Below, in pieces: positions 1 to 9,770 of a DNA stretch of 64,000 nt; the first letter of the stretch is position 1; every line of letters starts with the position of its first letter. A model generated the notes under the pieces. It was given only the letters and a program-made list of their open reading frames with translations, searched no databases and was not told the DNA's origin. Source of the DNA: Paulinella micropora. Its lineage: Eukaryota; Cercozoa; Imbricatea; Euglyphida; Paulinellidae. The translations under genes were made by a program, and so were the position numbers. The stretch lies in the NCBI GenBank assembly GCA_019918135.1, contig WBZZ01006900.1, positions 227,501 through 291,500 of the forward strand, read 5' to 3'.

Positions 1-225
1 ATACACATATACACATATACACATATGCACATATACACATATACACATATACATATACATATACATACACATACACATACACACATACACACATCCACAC
101 ATACACACATACACACGCACATACACACATACACACATACACAGACACAGACACAGACACAGACACATACACATACACATACACATATACATATACACAT
201 ACATATACATATACACATACATATG

Positions 226-291
<66 letters not shown>

Positions 292-401
292 TGTACATGT
301 ACATGTACATGTACATGTACATGTACATGTACATATACATATACATATACGTATACGTATACGTATACGTATACGTATATACGTATACGTATACGTATAC
401 G

Positions 402-463
<62 letters not shown>

Positions 464-484
464 ATACATAATACATAATACATA

Positions 485-540
<56 letters not shown>

Positions 541-545
541 TCATA
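1..545. repeat. TA/CA-rich microsatellite
   Basis: The stretch consists of alternating purine-pyrimidine units: ACATAT, CACATA, then GTACAT and GTATAC blocks. It is open in several frames only because the repeat lacks stop codons. No gene is supported here. It may be intronic to the minus-strand PUB gene, whose next exon toward its 3' end is not visible. Confidence 0.95.
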
Positions 546-681
546 TTCATATACATATGCAAAATACAAAATACCAAATGCATAATACACCATGCATTTT
601 CATATCCATATCCATATCCACATCACCAAATATTCAACCAGTTGAATGAAAAATAAAACTAACATGGATAATCCGTCAGAA

Positions 682-1111
682 TTCCATATCCATATCCATA
701 TGCACATGAGGGACCAGCAGCAGGGGCAGCGCGCCCTCCACGTCCGTGATGGACTGTACCATACATACACAAAAAGATAGATAGATAGATAGGTAGGTAT
801 GTTACATAGGTAGATAGATAGATAGATAGACGGGCCCAGCACTCCCACACCATCCCCTAATTCTCTGTCTGTCGACAGATGGCAGATAGATGGATAGATA
901 GATGGATAGATGGATAGGTAGATAGACACCTGTTTGATCTTGGGGTTGCTGAGTTTGAGCTTGCGAAACTTGTCGCCCTCCGCTGTGGGCGGGGCAGATA
1001 CCACGTTCTACAGGTGTGTATGTATGTGTGTGTATGCATGATGTATGTGTGTATTGTATGTATGTATGTATGGTGGGTGGGTGAGTGGGTGGGTGGATAG
1101 GTGGATAGATG

Positions 1112-1179
<68 letters not shown>

Positions 1180-1465
1180 TAAGTATTAACCCGATGCCCA
1201 GCTATGCCGTGATGTTTGCACGGAAGGGACTGATACAGGCAATACCAAATCTCCCTAGTACCAGGCGGGGCCAGGGCTCGTTCCATAAGCGCCCCTTGCA
1301 GAACGAGCTCCCACCTCCATTACAGAGGACCCAGTAAGCAGATGGAGTTTCGAGACTGTTCGACAGTCTAGTATAAACCGACAGAGCACTGTGGGTTTTA
1401 TCCGGGCTCAACAAGCGAGAAAGGGCACCCTGAGGGAACAGGATTGTGCTTCCCGTCGCTATTTC

Positions 1466-1507
<42 letters not shown>

Positions 1508-1511
1508 CATA

Positions 1512-1546
<35 letters not shown>

Positions 1547-2028
1547 TAGATAGATAGATAGATAGATATGTTTAATCTAAGGGCGTGGCATAGCTTTAAA
1601 ATTATGAACCTCCAATACTACCCCCGGACAGGAACTTTCAGCACTTCAAAAGCTACACATCAACCATCCGCTCGGGTTGGTGCCCGTGCCCAGTTCAAGC
1701 CGAAAGGTAGCCAAGCCCTTGAATTGTACAGAACAACCACTAAAAAGACTCCTCCAGGGGCGTGTGCCATAAGGAGATGATGGCCACCCAAGCACACTCG
1801 TTGTGAGTTACCTTCTACAACATCGACTTTACCAACCCTTTGCATCACGGCCCCGTCGGGAGTTGGTCGCCTGTTAGCCTGCGCTGCGCGCGCAACGGCG
1901 GACACAAAACCGTCAATATAGGAGATAGTTAGATCTGAACCCCAGGCTGAGTTGCCAGTGGCAGAGACCGCCTCCAGGATAGATAGATATAATCTAGATA
2001 GATAGATAGATGGATAGATGGATAGATG

Positions 2029-2080
<52 letters not shown>

Positions 2081-2119
2081 CATTAGATAGATACATTAGA
2101 TAGATACATAGATAGATAC

Positions 2120-2165
<46 letters not shown>

Positions 2166-2198
2166 GGATGGATGGATGGATGGATGGATGGATGGATG

Positions 2199-2249
<51 letters not shown>

Positions 2250-2922
2250 GGACGTTTAGAAGAACCTTCAAAATTGTCTTGATCATTTTGTAGGAAGCTG
2301 GGTGCTGCTCGAACAAGGCTGTCAGGGCCTGGACGATCATCCTTCTCTCGGCCCTAGTGCACACGACAGACAGCATGGCGTCAAGCAGCAGCAGCAGCAG
2401 CAGCACAAAGCAGGCGTCGCGGCAGGGGGCGCGGGTGGTACGGGGAGTAAGTATGTATGTATGTATACGTATGTATGTACGTATGTATGTGGGTGTATGT
2501 ATGTATTGTGTATGTGCGGGGTGACGAGTCGGCCGGGTCGCTCTGTGCATCGCTGGCGCTCGTGGGCAGCGCCTGCTCGCTCTGGTCAGACGCTCTGTTG
2601 CTGCTGCTGGCACTCAGCGACTCATACTTCTTCCAATGCTCCTAAGCGACAACACGTACCAAACACACAGACACACACACACACACACAGAGACGCAAAA
2701 TTCACAACGTCATCGATACTCATTCGTAGACCTCCTTTGCAGCCTGCGCCTTCTTTTTCTTATCTTCGCCCCCACCGTGCGTTGTGCGGCTTGCAGCGCT
2801 CTGTCAGCGGCAGAACTGGAGATAGAGGCAAGACGACTGCGCCTTACCTCTCCCAGCTGCACGCGGCGACGTTGCTCTTCTGTCGTCTGGAAGGGATTGA
2901 ATTCACGTGAATCAAGAGCCAT
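682..2922 (-). CDS. PUB-domain protein, probable p97/VCP cofactor, multi-exon and probably incomplete at the left
   Basis: I infer six minus-strand exons from matching GT-AG phases: 2848-2922, 2732-2800, 2526-2641, 2266-2353, 930-1007 and about 682-753. The first ATG is at 2922; an earlier exon is possible. The N-terminal half is charged, with a K-rich stretch and a Ser-rich linker (YESLSASSSNRAS). From the fourth exon the protein matches the PUB/PUG fold: a helix ending MIKTILK, then NVVSAPPTAEGDKFRKLKLS, NPKIKQ, and SITDVEGALPLLL. The family signature is N-P-x-(F/I) followed by a GA..LL helix. PUB domains of peptide N-glycanase and UBXN6 bind the C-terminal tail of the p97/VCP ATPase, so a cytosolic role in ubiquitin-dependent protein handling is inferred. 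The usual closing G-F is not seen: either the last exon splices on beyond GTCCCT or GTGCAT, or it ends at the TGA at 682. The 1.2-kb intron between 1007 and 2266 is almost all repeat. Confidence 0.68.
831..884. repeat. Fragment of dispersed repeat R1 (distal end)
   Basis: This piece closely matches 8827-8881, including TCTCTGTCTGTCGACAGATG. At 8.8 kb it lies in the same repeat unit as the larger block also found at 1181-1466, so the two pieces near the left end may be parts of one disrupted copy. GATA units lie on both sides. Confidence 0.7.
1181..1466. repeat. Dispersed repeat R1, copy 1
   Basis: About 286 bp that match 8490-8777 with very few differences. It starts near AGTATTAACCCGATGCCCAG and ends near CCCGTCGCTATTTCG, with GATA arrays on both sides. 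It is intronic in the PUB gene. No reverse-transcriptase coding sequence is visible, so it is a SINE-like or 3'-end fragment of unknown class. The open frames across it are shared by both copies but resemble no protein I know. Confidence 0.75.
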
Positions 2923-2953
2923 CGGTTTACCTAGATCATGTTTCCCTGTTTCT

Positions 2954-3536
2954 ACTGGTTGATACGGATCGTGTGGTACTTTTTGCGTGTTCTTTGGGTT
3001 TTCCCCTCACTTTTCCATCAAAGATCCTTGGTTCCATTTTTGGCTGCGCGTCTCCTCTCTCAATGGCCGCGTACCTTGCATAGTGCTCCTAAGACGACAG
3101 GACGTGAGACGAGAGCTCGAAGTTTACAAAGAGGCCGGGATTTGAAGGTAAAATATAGATTTTGCACCCAACGTAGCAAACCTAGCCGCATGACAAAATC
3201 CAAGCCTGGCGCATCAGATAATACTCGATAACGACTAAGTGCATAGTGAATAGTGCGTTGCAAAATCTGTACAAACCACTAACATCCACCTCATCGATCA
3301 GGCGAAAATAAAAATAAGAAACAATTTCAGATATACAACAGGATGTTCGAAAAATTGCATATTTCTCTGTGAGGGCAACATTCAGCACATTTTGAACGCA
3401 TCAGGGTGACCAAGGAACAGGGACTAACGAACAGTGCACTCTCATATTATGTTTCTCAAAAGCTAACAGGTTTTTTTTCTTTTTTCCTTCCCAGGGTTAG
3501 GAGTTGTTTGAGACATTGTGACTCAGCTCCCCCCCG

Positions 3537-3583
<47 letters not shown>

Positions 3584-3941
3584 CTGGCCCTCACCACCAC
3601 CAGCACCACATACATGCGCGCGCACACACACACCCTAAACACACAGAGATACACACACAACCCCGATCGGTAACCGTAAATCATGATTTGGGAGACGTCA
3701 TGCCCATACTCGTTATCGGCGTTAATATTTTTTGGAATTCATTGAAGCAAATAAGATCTCAAATATTTGAAAGAATTTACCTTTAAATTAGTTGCTGAAA
3801 CGAATCACAAAAGATTACATATTAAGAGAAGAAGTAGATGTACCGCTTTTGTTTTCATGGGATCCTTTCTCTGTTTTTTTTTGTGAGTGACTCTAACAAA
3901 TTCATAAACGCGTGCCGAGGTGCTGGAATGAAATTAGAGAC
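2954..3941. other. Non-coding stretch with a poly-C tract
   Basis: I see no supportable exon. The notable object is a run of about 50 C with a single G interruption at about 3529-3581, followed by a short CA-rich segment. Confidence 0.5.
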
Positions 3942-4086
3942 CTTTTCGAGGCTGCTGCAGCTCGTTCCTCGCGTTGCCTTGCCTCCGACTCAGTTTCCCA
4001 TGCTTTTTGGGATACTGGCGGTTGCTGGCCACCGTAGCTCGGTGCTTGCGGTTCTTGCTGACCACCATAGCCTGAGGTTACAGGCG
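3942..4086 (-). CDS. Possible Gln/Gly-rich coding exon
   Basis: On the minus strand a short open segment has a clean acceptor (CAG at 4072-4074 or 4087-4089) and a GT donor after 3942. It encodes two GYGGQQ/SYGGQQ units, then an acidic and basic helix (ETESEARQREERAAAASKR). Composition is clearly protein-like, unlike the surrounding simple sequence. It lies just upstream of the PUB gene on the same strand, and its charged helix resembles the start of that gene. A direct splice to the exon at 2930 would give a stop codon, so joining them is not supported. Function unknown. Confidence 0.4.
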
Positions 4087-4599
4087 CTGCACCACAAGAG
4101 ATAGTAGTGACAAAGGAAAAAGAAAAATCCATCTAAGTGTGTGTGTGTGTGTGTGGGGGGGGGGGGGGGGAGAAACCATAACCGACGGAATTCTGATTGG
4201 TTCCTAGGGAGTATCCCGGGCCTCTCATTCCCTTATTTTCGTTGCCCTGTGTCATTCAGTTCAAATCATGCTAGAATATCGACGGAGATATTTGTCGTGG
4301 TTGACCATTTTTTTTGGTTTTGCCACTCCACACCGCAGCGCTTTGGTGAAGGGTGGACTTGCGCACGTGAAATCCACCATTTTTTGTTGTTTTGTGGCTG
4401 ACAAACTCGGCAATCGTAACCGTTGATGGTGCATGAAGAGGGTAGGAAGTACTGTTGGACGAAGAGAAGGCAGTGGAAATGTTTATACCTATTGTATTAA
4501 ATATTTCTTCCACAATCATTTTTCTCTAAAGGTCTTTCTCTTGGTTTATTTTTTGTTATGATTTCGAAGACATCCCTGAATCAACCACTCAGACCAACC

Positions 4600-5025
4600 C
4601 CCCCCCCTTCCCTCTCTCTCTCCTTCTCTCTCCTCTCTCTCACTCACTCACTCCCTTTCTCTTCCTCTCTCTTCCTCTCTCTTCCTCTCTCGGTCTCTCG
4701 CGCTCTCTCTCTCTCTTCTCTTCTTCTTTTTCTTCTTCTTCTTCTTCTTCTTCTTCTTCTTCTTCTTCTTCTTCTTCTTCTTCTTCTTCTTCTTCTTCTT
4801 CTTCTTCTTCTTCTTCTTCTTCTTCTTCTTCTTCTTCTTCTTCTTCTTCTTCTTCTTTGCCTTTGCCTTTGAATTAATGAAATTACTTTTATAAGTGACC
4901 TCTGGTCATCACCTCTGGTCATCCATACAAATCGTTCTTCTTCTTCTTCTTCTTCTTCTTCTTCTTCTTCTTCTTCTTCTTCTTCTTCTTCTTCTTCTTC
5001 TTCTTCTTCTTCTTCTTCTTCTTCT

Positions 5026-5058
<33 letters not shown>

Positions 5059-5141
5059 CCTCCTCTCTCTTCCTTTTTTTTTTTTTTTTTTTTCTCCCAG
5101 TCACTTGGAATCTTTAATGAATAATCTATCAAGGGAATAAA

Positions 5142-5192
<51 letters not shown>

Positions 5193-5195
5193 CTT
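4600..5195. repeat. Polypyrimidine (CTC/CTT) tracts
   Basis: CT-rich then (CTT)n arrays occur at about 4600-4856 and 4936-5090, with TC dinucleotides up to 5195. Strand asymmetry is almost complete. Apparent poly-Leu, poly-Glu and poly-Arg open frames are artefacts of the repeat. Confidence 0.95.
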
Positions 5196-5358
5196 TTTTT
5201 TTTCTCCGTTGCTGTTGTGAGTACTAATATTGTTGTCGTTGTTGTTGCTGATACTGTTGTCGTTGTTTGTTGTTGTAATTGTTAATGTTGGCGTTAGTAT
5301 TGTTGTTACTGTAGTGGTTATTATCATTATTATTGTTATTATTATTATTATTATTATT

Positions 5359-5587
5359 GGACACCGTGATAGCCCAGTGGTCAAGTTATACCATCTGGGC
5401 CCCTGTCGCCAGTTCGATTCCAGTCGGTGCCACCAGTATTTTCATTGAACATACCGGTCCATCTGGAAGTGTTGGAACTGCCCTTGCGGGGGTGTCATTA
5501 GAGCCTATCGGCAATTCTTCGTACTCCCCTCACGGGTGAGACGATGGAGGCGCATGTGCATGCATCAGCCATTGACAGAGAAGCACT
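5359..5587 (+). mobile_element. tRNA-derived SINE, copy 1
   Basis: The 5' part reads like a tRNA gene: box A TAGCCCAGTGG (5370-5380) and box B AGTTCGATTCC 33 bases further on fit the RNA polymerase III internal promoter consensus. A non-tRNA body follows (CAGTATTTTCATTGAACATA, later CACGGGTGAGACGATGGAGG) and ends GAGAAGCACT, followed by an (ATT)n tail. At least nine more copies are in this window. Confidence 0.85.
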
Positions 5588-5620
5588 ATTATTATTATTA
5601 TTGTTATTATTATCATTATT

Positions 5621-5861
5621 GTGGCACCGCGCTAGCCCAGTGGTTAAGGTCTACCATCTGGGACCTGTCGCCAGTTCGATTCCCGTCGGGGCCAGTATTT
5701 TCAAAGGATATTTTCTTTGAAAGTAATGGTCTGTCTGGAAGGCTTGGAGCTGCCTTGCGGGGGTGTCAGTAGAGCCTATCGTCAAATCTTCGTACTCCCC
5801 TCGCGGGTGAGACGATGGAGGCACATGTGCAGAAATGCATTCGCCATTGACTGAGAAGCAC

Positions 5862-5862
<1 letters not shown>
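5621..5862 (+). mobile_element. tRNA-derived SINE, copy 2 (diverged)
   Basis: Same architecture as copy 1, but it starts GGCACCGCGCTAGCCCAGTGG-like and has a changed middle (TTTTCAAAGGATATTTTCTT). The divergence suggests a second subfamily. It is joined to copy 1 through an ATT-type tail. Confidence 0.8.
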
Positions 5863-5898
<36 letters not shown>

Positions 5899-5899
5899 T

Positions 5900-6010
5900 G
5901 CCCTTGCGGGGGTGTCATTAGAGCTTATCGTCAATTCTTCGTACTCCCCTCACGGGTGAGACGATGGAGGCGCATGTGCAGAAATGCATCAGCCATTGAC
6001 AGAGAAGCAC

Positions 6011-6011
<1 letters not shown>
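5900..6011 (+). mobile_element. SINE copy 3, 5'-truncated
   Basis: Only the 3' body is present, starting at CCCTTGCGGGGGTGTCATTA and ending GAGAAGCACT. An ATT array lies on each side. Both pol III boxes are missing, so it cannot transcribe itself. Confidence 0.8.
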
Positions 6012-6041
<30 letters not shown>

Positions 6042-6690
6042 GTTGTTGTTGCTGTTGCTGCTATTATCTATATTGCTGCTTTTGTTGTTACGCTCTCTCG
6101 CTCTCTCGCTCTCTCGCTCTCTCTCTCTCTCTCTCTCGATCTCTCTCCTTCTTCTTCTTCTTCTTCTTCTTCTTCTTCTCAAGGGAGAATTGAAGGAAAA
6201 TATTTCTTCTTTTTCTTCTTCTTCTTCTTCTTCTTCTTCTTCTTCTTCTTCTTCTTCTTCTTCTTCTTCTCCTCCTCCTCCTCCTCCTCCTTCTTCTTCT
6301 TCTTCTTTCTTCTTTCCTCTTCTTCTTCTTCTTCTTCTTCTTCTCCTCCTCCTCCTCCTCTCCTCCTCCCATTTCTCCTCCTCCTCCTCCTCCTCCTCCT
6401 CCTCCTACTACTACTACTACTACTTCTACTTCTTCTTCTTCTTCTTCTTCTTCTTCATCACCTTCTTCTTCTACTTCTTCTACTTCTTCTTCTTCTTCTT
6501 CTTCTTTTCCTTCTCCTCCTCCTTCTTCTTCTCCTCCTCGTCTTCCTTCTCCTCCTCCTCGTCTTCCTTCTCCTCCTCCTCGTCTTCCTTCTCCATCTCT
6601 TTCTGCTTCTTCTTCTTATTATTATTATTATTATAATTATTATTATTACTTCTTCTTCTTCTTCTTCTTCTTCGTCTTCTTCCTGTCCAC
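6012..6690. repeat. ATT, CTT, CTC and CCT low-complexity block
   Basis: A run of (ATT)n, GTT, CTCTCG, (CTT)n, (CCT)n and (CTA)n units, almost entirely pyrimidine on the plus strand from about 6085. It supplies a very long polypyrimidine tract before the CAG at 6694-6696. Confidence 0.95.
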
Positions 6691-6696
6691 CCTCAG

Positions 6697-6927
6697 GTGC
6701 TGTGTGTGCTCTGGAACGCCGTTTTATTGATTTGACCATGCTGGGTCGGATCGTGAAGCGACACAGTGGAAAGAAGGAAAAGATCCACGACCAGATTCCG
6801 TAACTACTGAACTCCTTTATTATAATTAATGGCGTGGCTTTGTCTGCAAATGAAAATAGTCCGACAGAGGATGAAGGCACGGAGAAGATGGTCCCATTCA
6901 TGCACGCTGAAGCTGAAGAGGTATTTA
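6697..6927 (+). CDS. Possible exon, product unknown
   Basis: After the CAG acceptor at 6696, one frame reads ALERRFIDLTMLGRIVKRHS and then KKEKIHDQIP before a TAA at about 6802. The same frame continues as LSANENSPTEDEGTEKMVPF and ends ...HAEAEE directly before GTATTT, a possible donor. The residue composition looks like protein rather than repeat, and the frame is preserved across the stop. Either a short splice event removes the stop or this is a decayed exon. I do not recognise the family. It lies on the same strand as the aspartoacylase gene but 1.3 kb upstream. Confidence 0.3.
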
Positions 6928-7380
6928 TGTACGAATTATGTTTTTTATGAGCCATCTCGGATGAATGTAATCCAGGAGAACGAAGCAGATGCAATCAAGC
7001 AAGGCACTGGACCAGACGTTTTGGCCTCCAGTTCAGACAAAACAGTCATTCCAGTCAGTGCATTCTTCAGCTTGCTTTCATGCGTGGTCATGCTTTTTCT
7101 GTTTCCTTCTGTGCAGCCATCCGTTCGCACAGGCTCTCTGCCCAGTAACCTTGTGTATATGCGTCGTCAACAGGAAGATGTACCCTATGCACATACATGA
7201 ACTATACAGGCGTGCAAAGTATATTGAGTTACTACAGTTCTGAGAGTACGAGACAATAGATTTTAAAATTTTCTTCAACAGTACAGTTTTCATGAGAGTA
7301 TGGGAAAATACACACAGAAATATTTTAAAGGTACATCACAATATCATGCAATTATAGAAGCAAACTGACATTCCGTTTAT
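6928..7380. other. Unique-looking sequence without supported gene
   Basis: Short open frames are present but none has both splice signals and recognisable protein features. It could include 3' exon or UTR sequence of the candidate exon just upstream. Confidence 0.4.
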
Positions 7381-7408
7381 GGATCTATCTATCTTATCCT
7401 ATCCTGTC

Positions 7409-7472
<64 letters not shown>

Positions 7473-7644
7473 GCTGGCAGGTAGCTAGATAGGTAGATGA
7501 ACAGATAGATAGGTAGGTAGATAGGTTGATGGGTACATAGGTAGATGGATGGAAAGAAGACAGACGGAGAGATAGACAGACAGGTAGACAGATGGACACA
7601 TCGACAGACAGACAGACAGACAGATAGATAGATAGATAGATAGG

Positions 7645-7704
<60 letters not shown>

Positions 7705-7770
7705 GGATGGATGGATGAATGGATGGATGGATGGATGGATAGATGGATGGATGGATTGATTAATTGATAG
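7381..7770. repeat. TATC/GATA/GACA/GATG microsatellite
   Basis: The array begins as CTAT on the plus strand, flips to GATA on the same strand near 7480, and then passes through GACA and GATG. The strand flip makes a large imperfect inverted repeat. Confidence 0.9.
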
Positions 7771-8192
7771 ATGAATTATTCATATAATGATAGATAGATA
7801 TTTCGATTAGTTTTGATAGTACCGTGTCTCAAAGTTGTTGTTTAAAATTAATCGAAAAAGTTGAAGCAATTTAAACAGTTATACGAAAAAAAGATTTTGT
7901 TGCAAGTGTTTGGTCAGGTCATCACATGATGATCAAGCTCTACGTTCAAATCTGAGATTTGATTTTGAAACTTTAGCGTATAATTTGCCTAATGTGGACA
8001 CACGTAATAGCAAATATTTGGCAAATATTCTGATTGCACAGATTGATGTTTGCATGCATTTCAGGGCGTTGAATCTTCTGGCGATGCTCAACCAACCTAT
8101 TTCTCAACTTTGGACATTCAAGCATGTCCCGAGGTCGAGCTCAGACGAGTTGTTCTCTCTTTGAATCTGCATGGTTTGGCTGGTGTGGACAG

Positions 8193-8343
8193 GGCAAAGT
8201 CACAGACTTCTGGGTCAAGCTGACAGAAGCCTGCACGGGCACTTTTGTCTCAGTTCCCGGTCTGCCATACATGCATGAGCATTCTAGACGTGTTCTGCAT
8301 GAGGCTGAACCACACACAGGCTCCATGAGATAGATAGATAGAT

Positions 8344-8425
<82 letters not shown>

Positions 8426-8930
8426 GAAATATCGACTAATGTCAGAAAAAAGGAGCTTCTGATTTCGTCAACCAGGAAGTCTGTGGGTAAAGTATTAACC
8501 CGATGCCCAGCTAAGCCGTGATGTTTGCACGGAAGGGACTGATACAGGCAATACCAAAGCTCCCTAGTACCAGGCGGGGCCAGGGCTCGTTCCATAAAGC
8601 GCCCCTTGCAGAACGAGCTCCCACCTCCATTACAGAGGGCCCAGTAAGCAGATGGAGTTTCGAGACTGTTCGACAGTCTAGTATAAACCGACAGAGCACT
8701 GTGGGTTTTATTCCGGGCTCAACAAGCGAGAAAGGGCACCCTGAGGGAACAGGATTGTGCTTCCCGTCGCTATTTCGGCATGTGACTTGTAGGCGTATGG
8801 CTAGGCACACATAAGGCACCCCACCACGGGCCCAGCACACCCACACCATCCCCTAATTCTCTGTCTGTCGACAGATGGCACCCATTTCAAAAAACTCAAG
8901 CCCAAGAGAGGGTCAGTGACACCTCAAGTG

Positions 8931-8992
<62 letters not shown>

Positions 8993-9416
8993 GTTTACTA
9001 TCTAATTTATGTAATAATAATAAAAACATTAATGAATAAAGTAAAATTATGTAATAATAATAAAAACATTAATGAATAAAGTAAAAAGGACGTTTGGGGT
9101 GACTTGCTATTGGTTGGATATGGTGTGTGTCGCCGGCTTGTGTGTCAGTGTTAGTTGCAAAAGGCACGAAGCCAGGGCCCGTGGTGGGCATGGTGGCCGC
9201 TGTGCACGGCGAGGAGGTGAGGGATGATGATAATGATGATGATGATGATGATGATGATGGGGGTGGGTATGGTGGCTGCTGTGCACGGCGAGGTCGTCGA
9301 CCAAGATGACGATGATGATGATGATGATGATGATGGTGATGGTGATGATGGTGGTGGTGGTGGTGGTGGTGGTGGTGATGATGTTGATGCGATGATTATG
9401 ATAATAATGATTATTA

Positions 9417-9451
<35 letters not shown>

Positions 9452-9719
9452 TTGGACACCGTGATAGCCCAGTGGTCAAGTTCTACCATCTGGGCCCTGT
9501 CGCCAGTTCGATTCCCGTCGGTGCCACCAGTATTTTCATTGAACATACCGGTCCGTCTGGACCAGTATTTTCATTGAACATACCGGTCCGTCTGGAAGTG
9601 TTGGAACTGCCCTTGCGGGGGTGTCATTACAGCCTATCGTCAATTCTTCGTACTCCCCTCACGGGTGAGACGATGGAGGCGCATGTGCAGAAATGCATCA
9701 GCCATTGACAGAGAAGCAC

Positions 9720-9770
<51 letters not shown>

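Larger units (their letters stand above)
771..2250. repeat. GATA/GATG microsatellite arrays in PUB-gene introns
   Basis: Tetranucleotide arrays occur at about 771-830, 880-925, 1085-1180, 1467-1570 and 1978-2250. The last changes from GATA to GATG (2161-2200) and back. They separate exons of the minus-strand PUB gene, and on that strand read (TATC)n, a pyrimidine-rich sequence. Confidence 0.9.

Noticed and set aside
25-471. Open frame of His/Thr/Ile repeats
   Set aside because: Pure translation of a CA/TA microsatellite; no start context, no non-repeat residues.
1202-1510. Open frames shared by both R1 repeat copies
   Set aside because: They run into the GATA array and differ in frame between copies; repeat identity explains the similarity.
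771-2250. CRISPR-like or satellite array
   Set aside because: Tetranucleotide repeats without spacers; eukaryotic microsatellite.
3942-4086. Direct splicing of this exon to the PUB gene start
   Set aside because: Joining to the only nearby acceptor (2930) gives an immediate stop codon.
4644-5384. Open frame rich in Glu and Arg
   Set aside because: Antisense of CTT/CTC tracts; typical low-complexity artefact.
5370-5412. tRNA gene
   Set aside because: Boxes A and B are present but in a repeated SINE head; there is no convincing cloverleaf with acceptor stem, and the sequence continues into a non-tRNA body.
5956-6636. Open frame rich in Leu, Ser and Phe
   Set aside because: Translation of ATT/CTT/CCT repeats after a SINE.
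6458-6994. Minus-strand ORF ending in poly-Arg
   Set aside because: Mostly antisense of the CTT/CCT block; the non-repeat part is better explained by the plus-strand candidate exon.
9151-9577. Open frames rich in Asp, His and Ile
   Set aside because: GAT/GGT/ATT repeats in intron 2 of the hydrolase gene; only the AAVHGE piece is meaningful.
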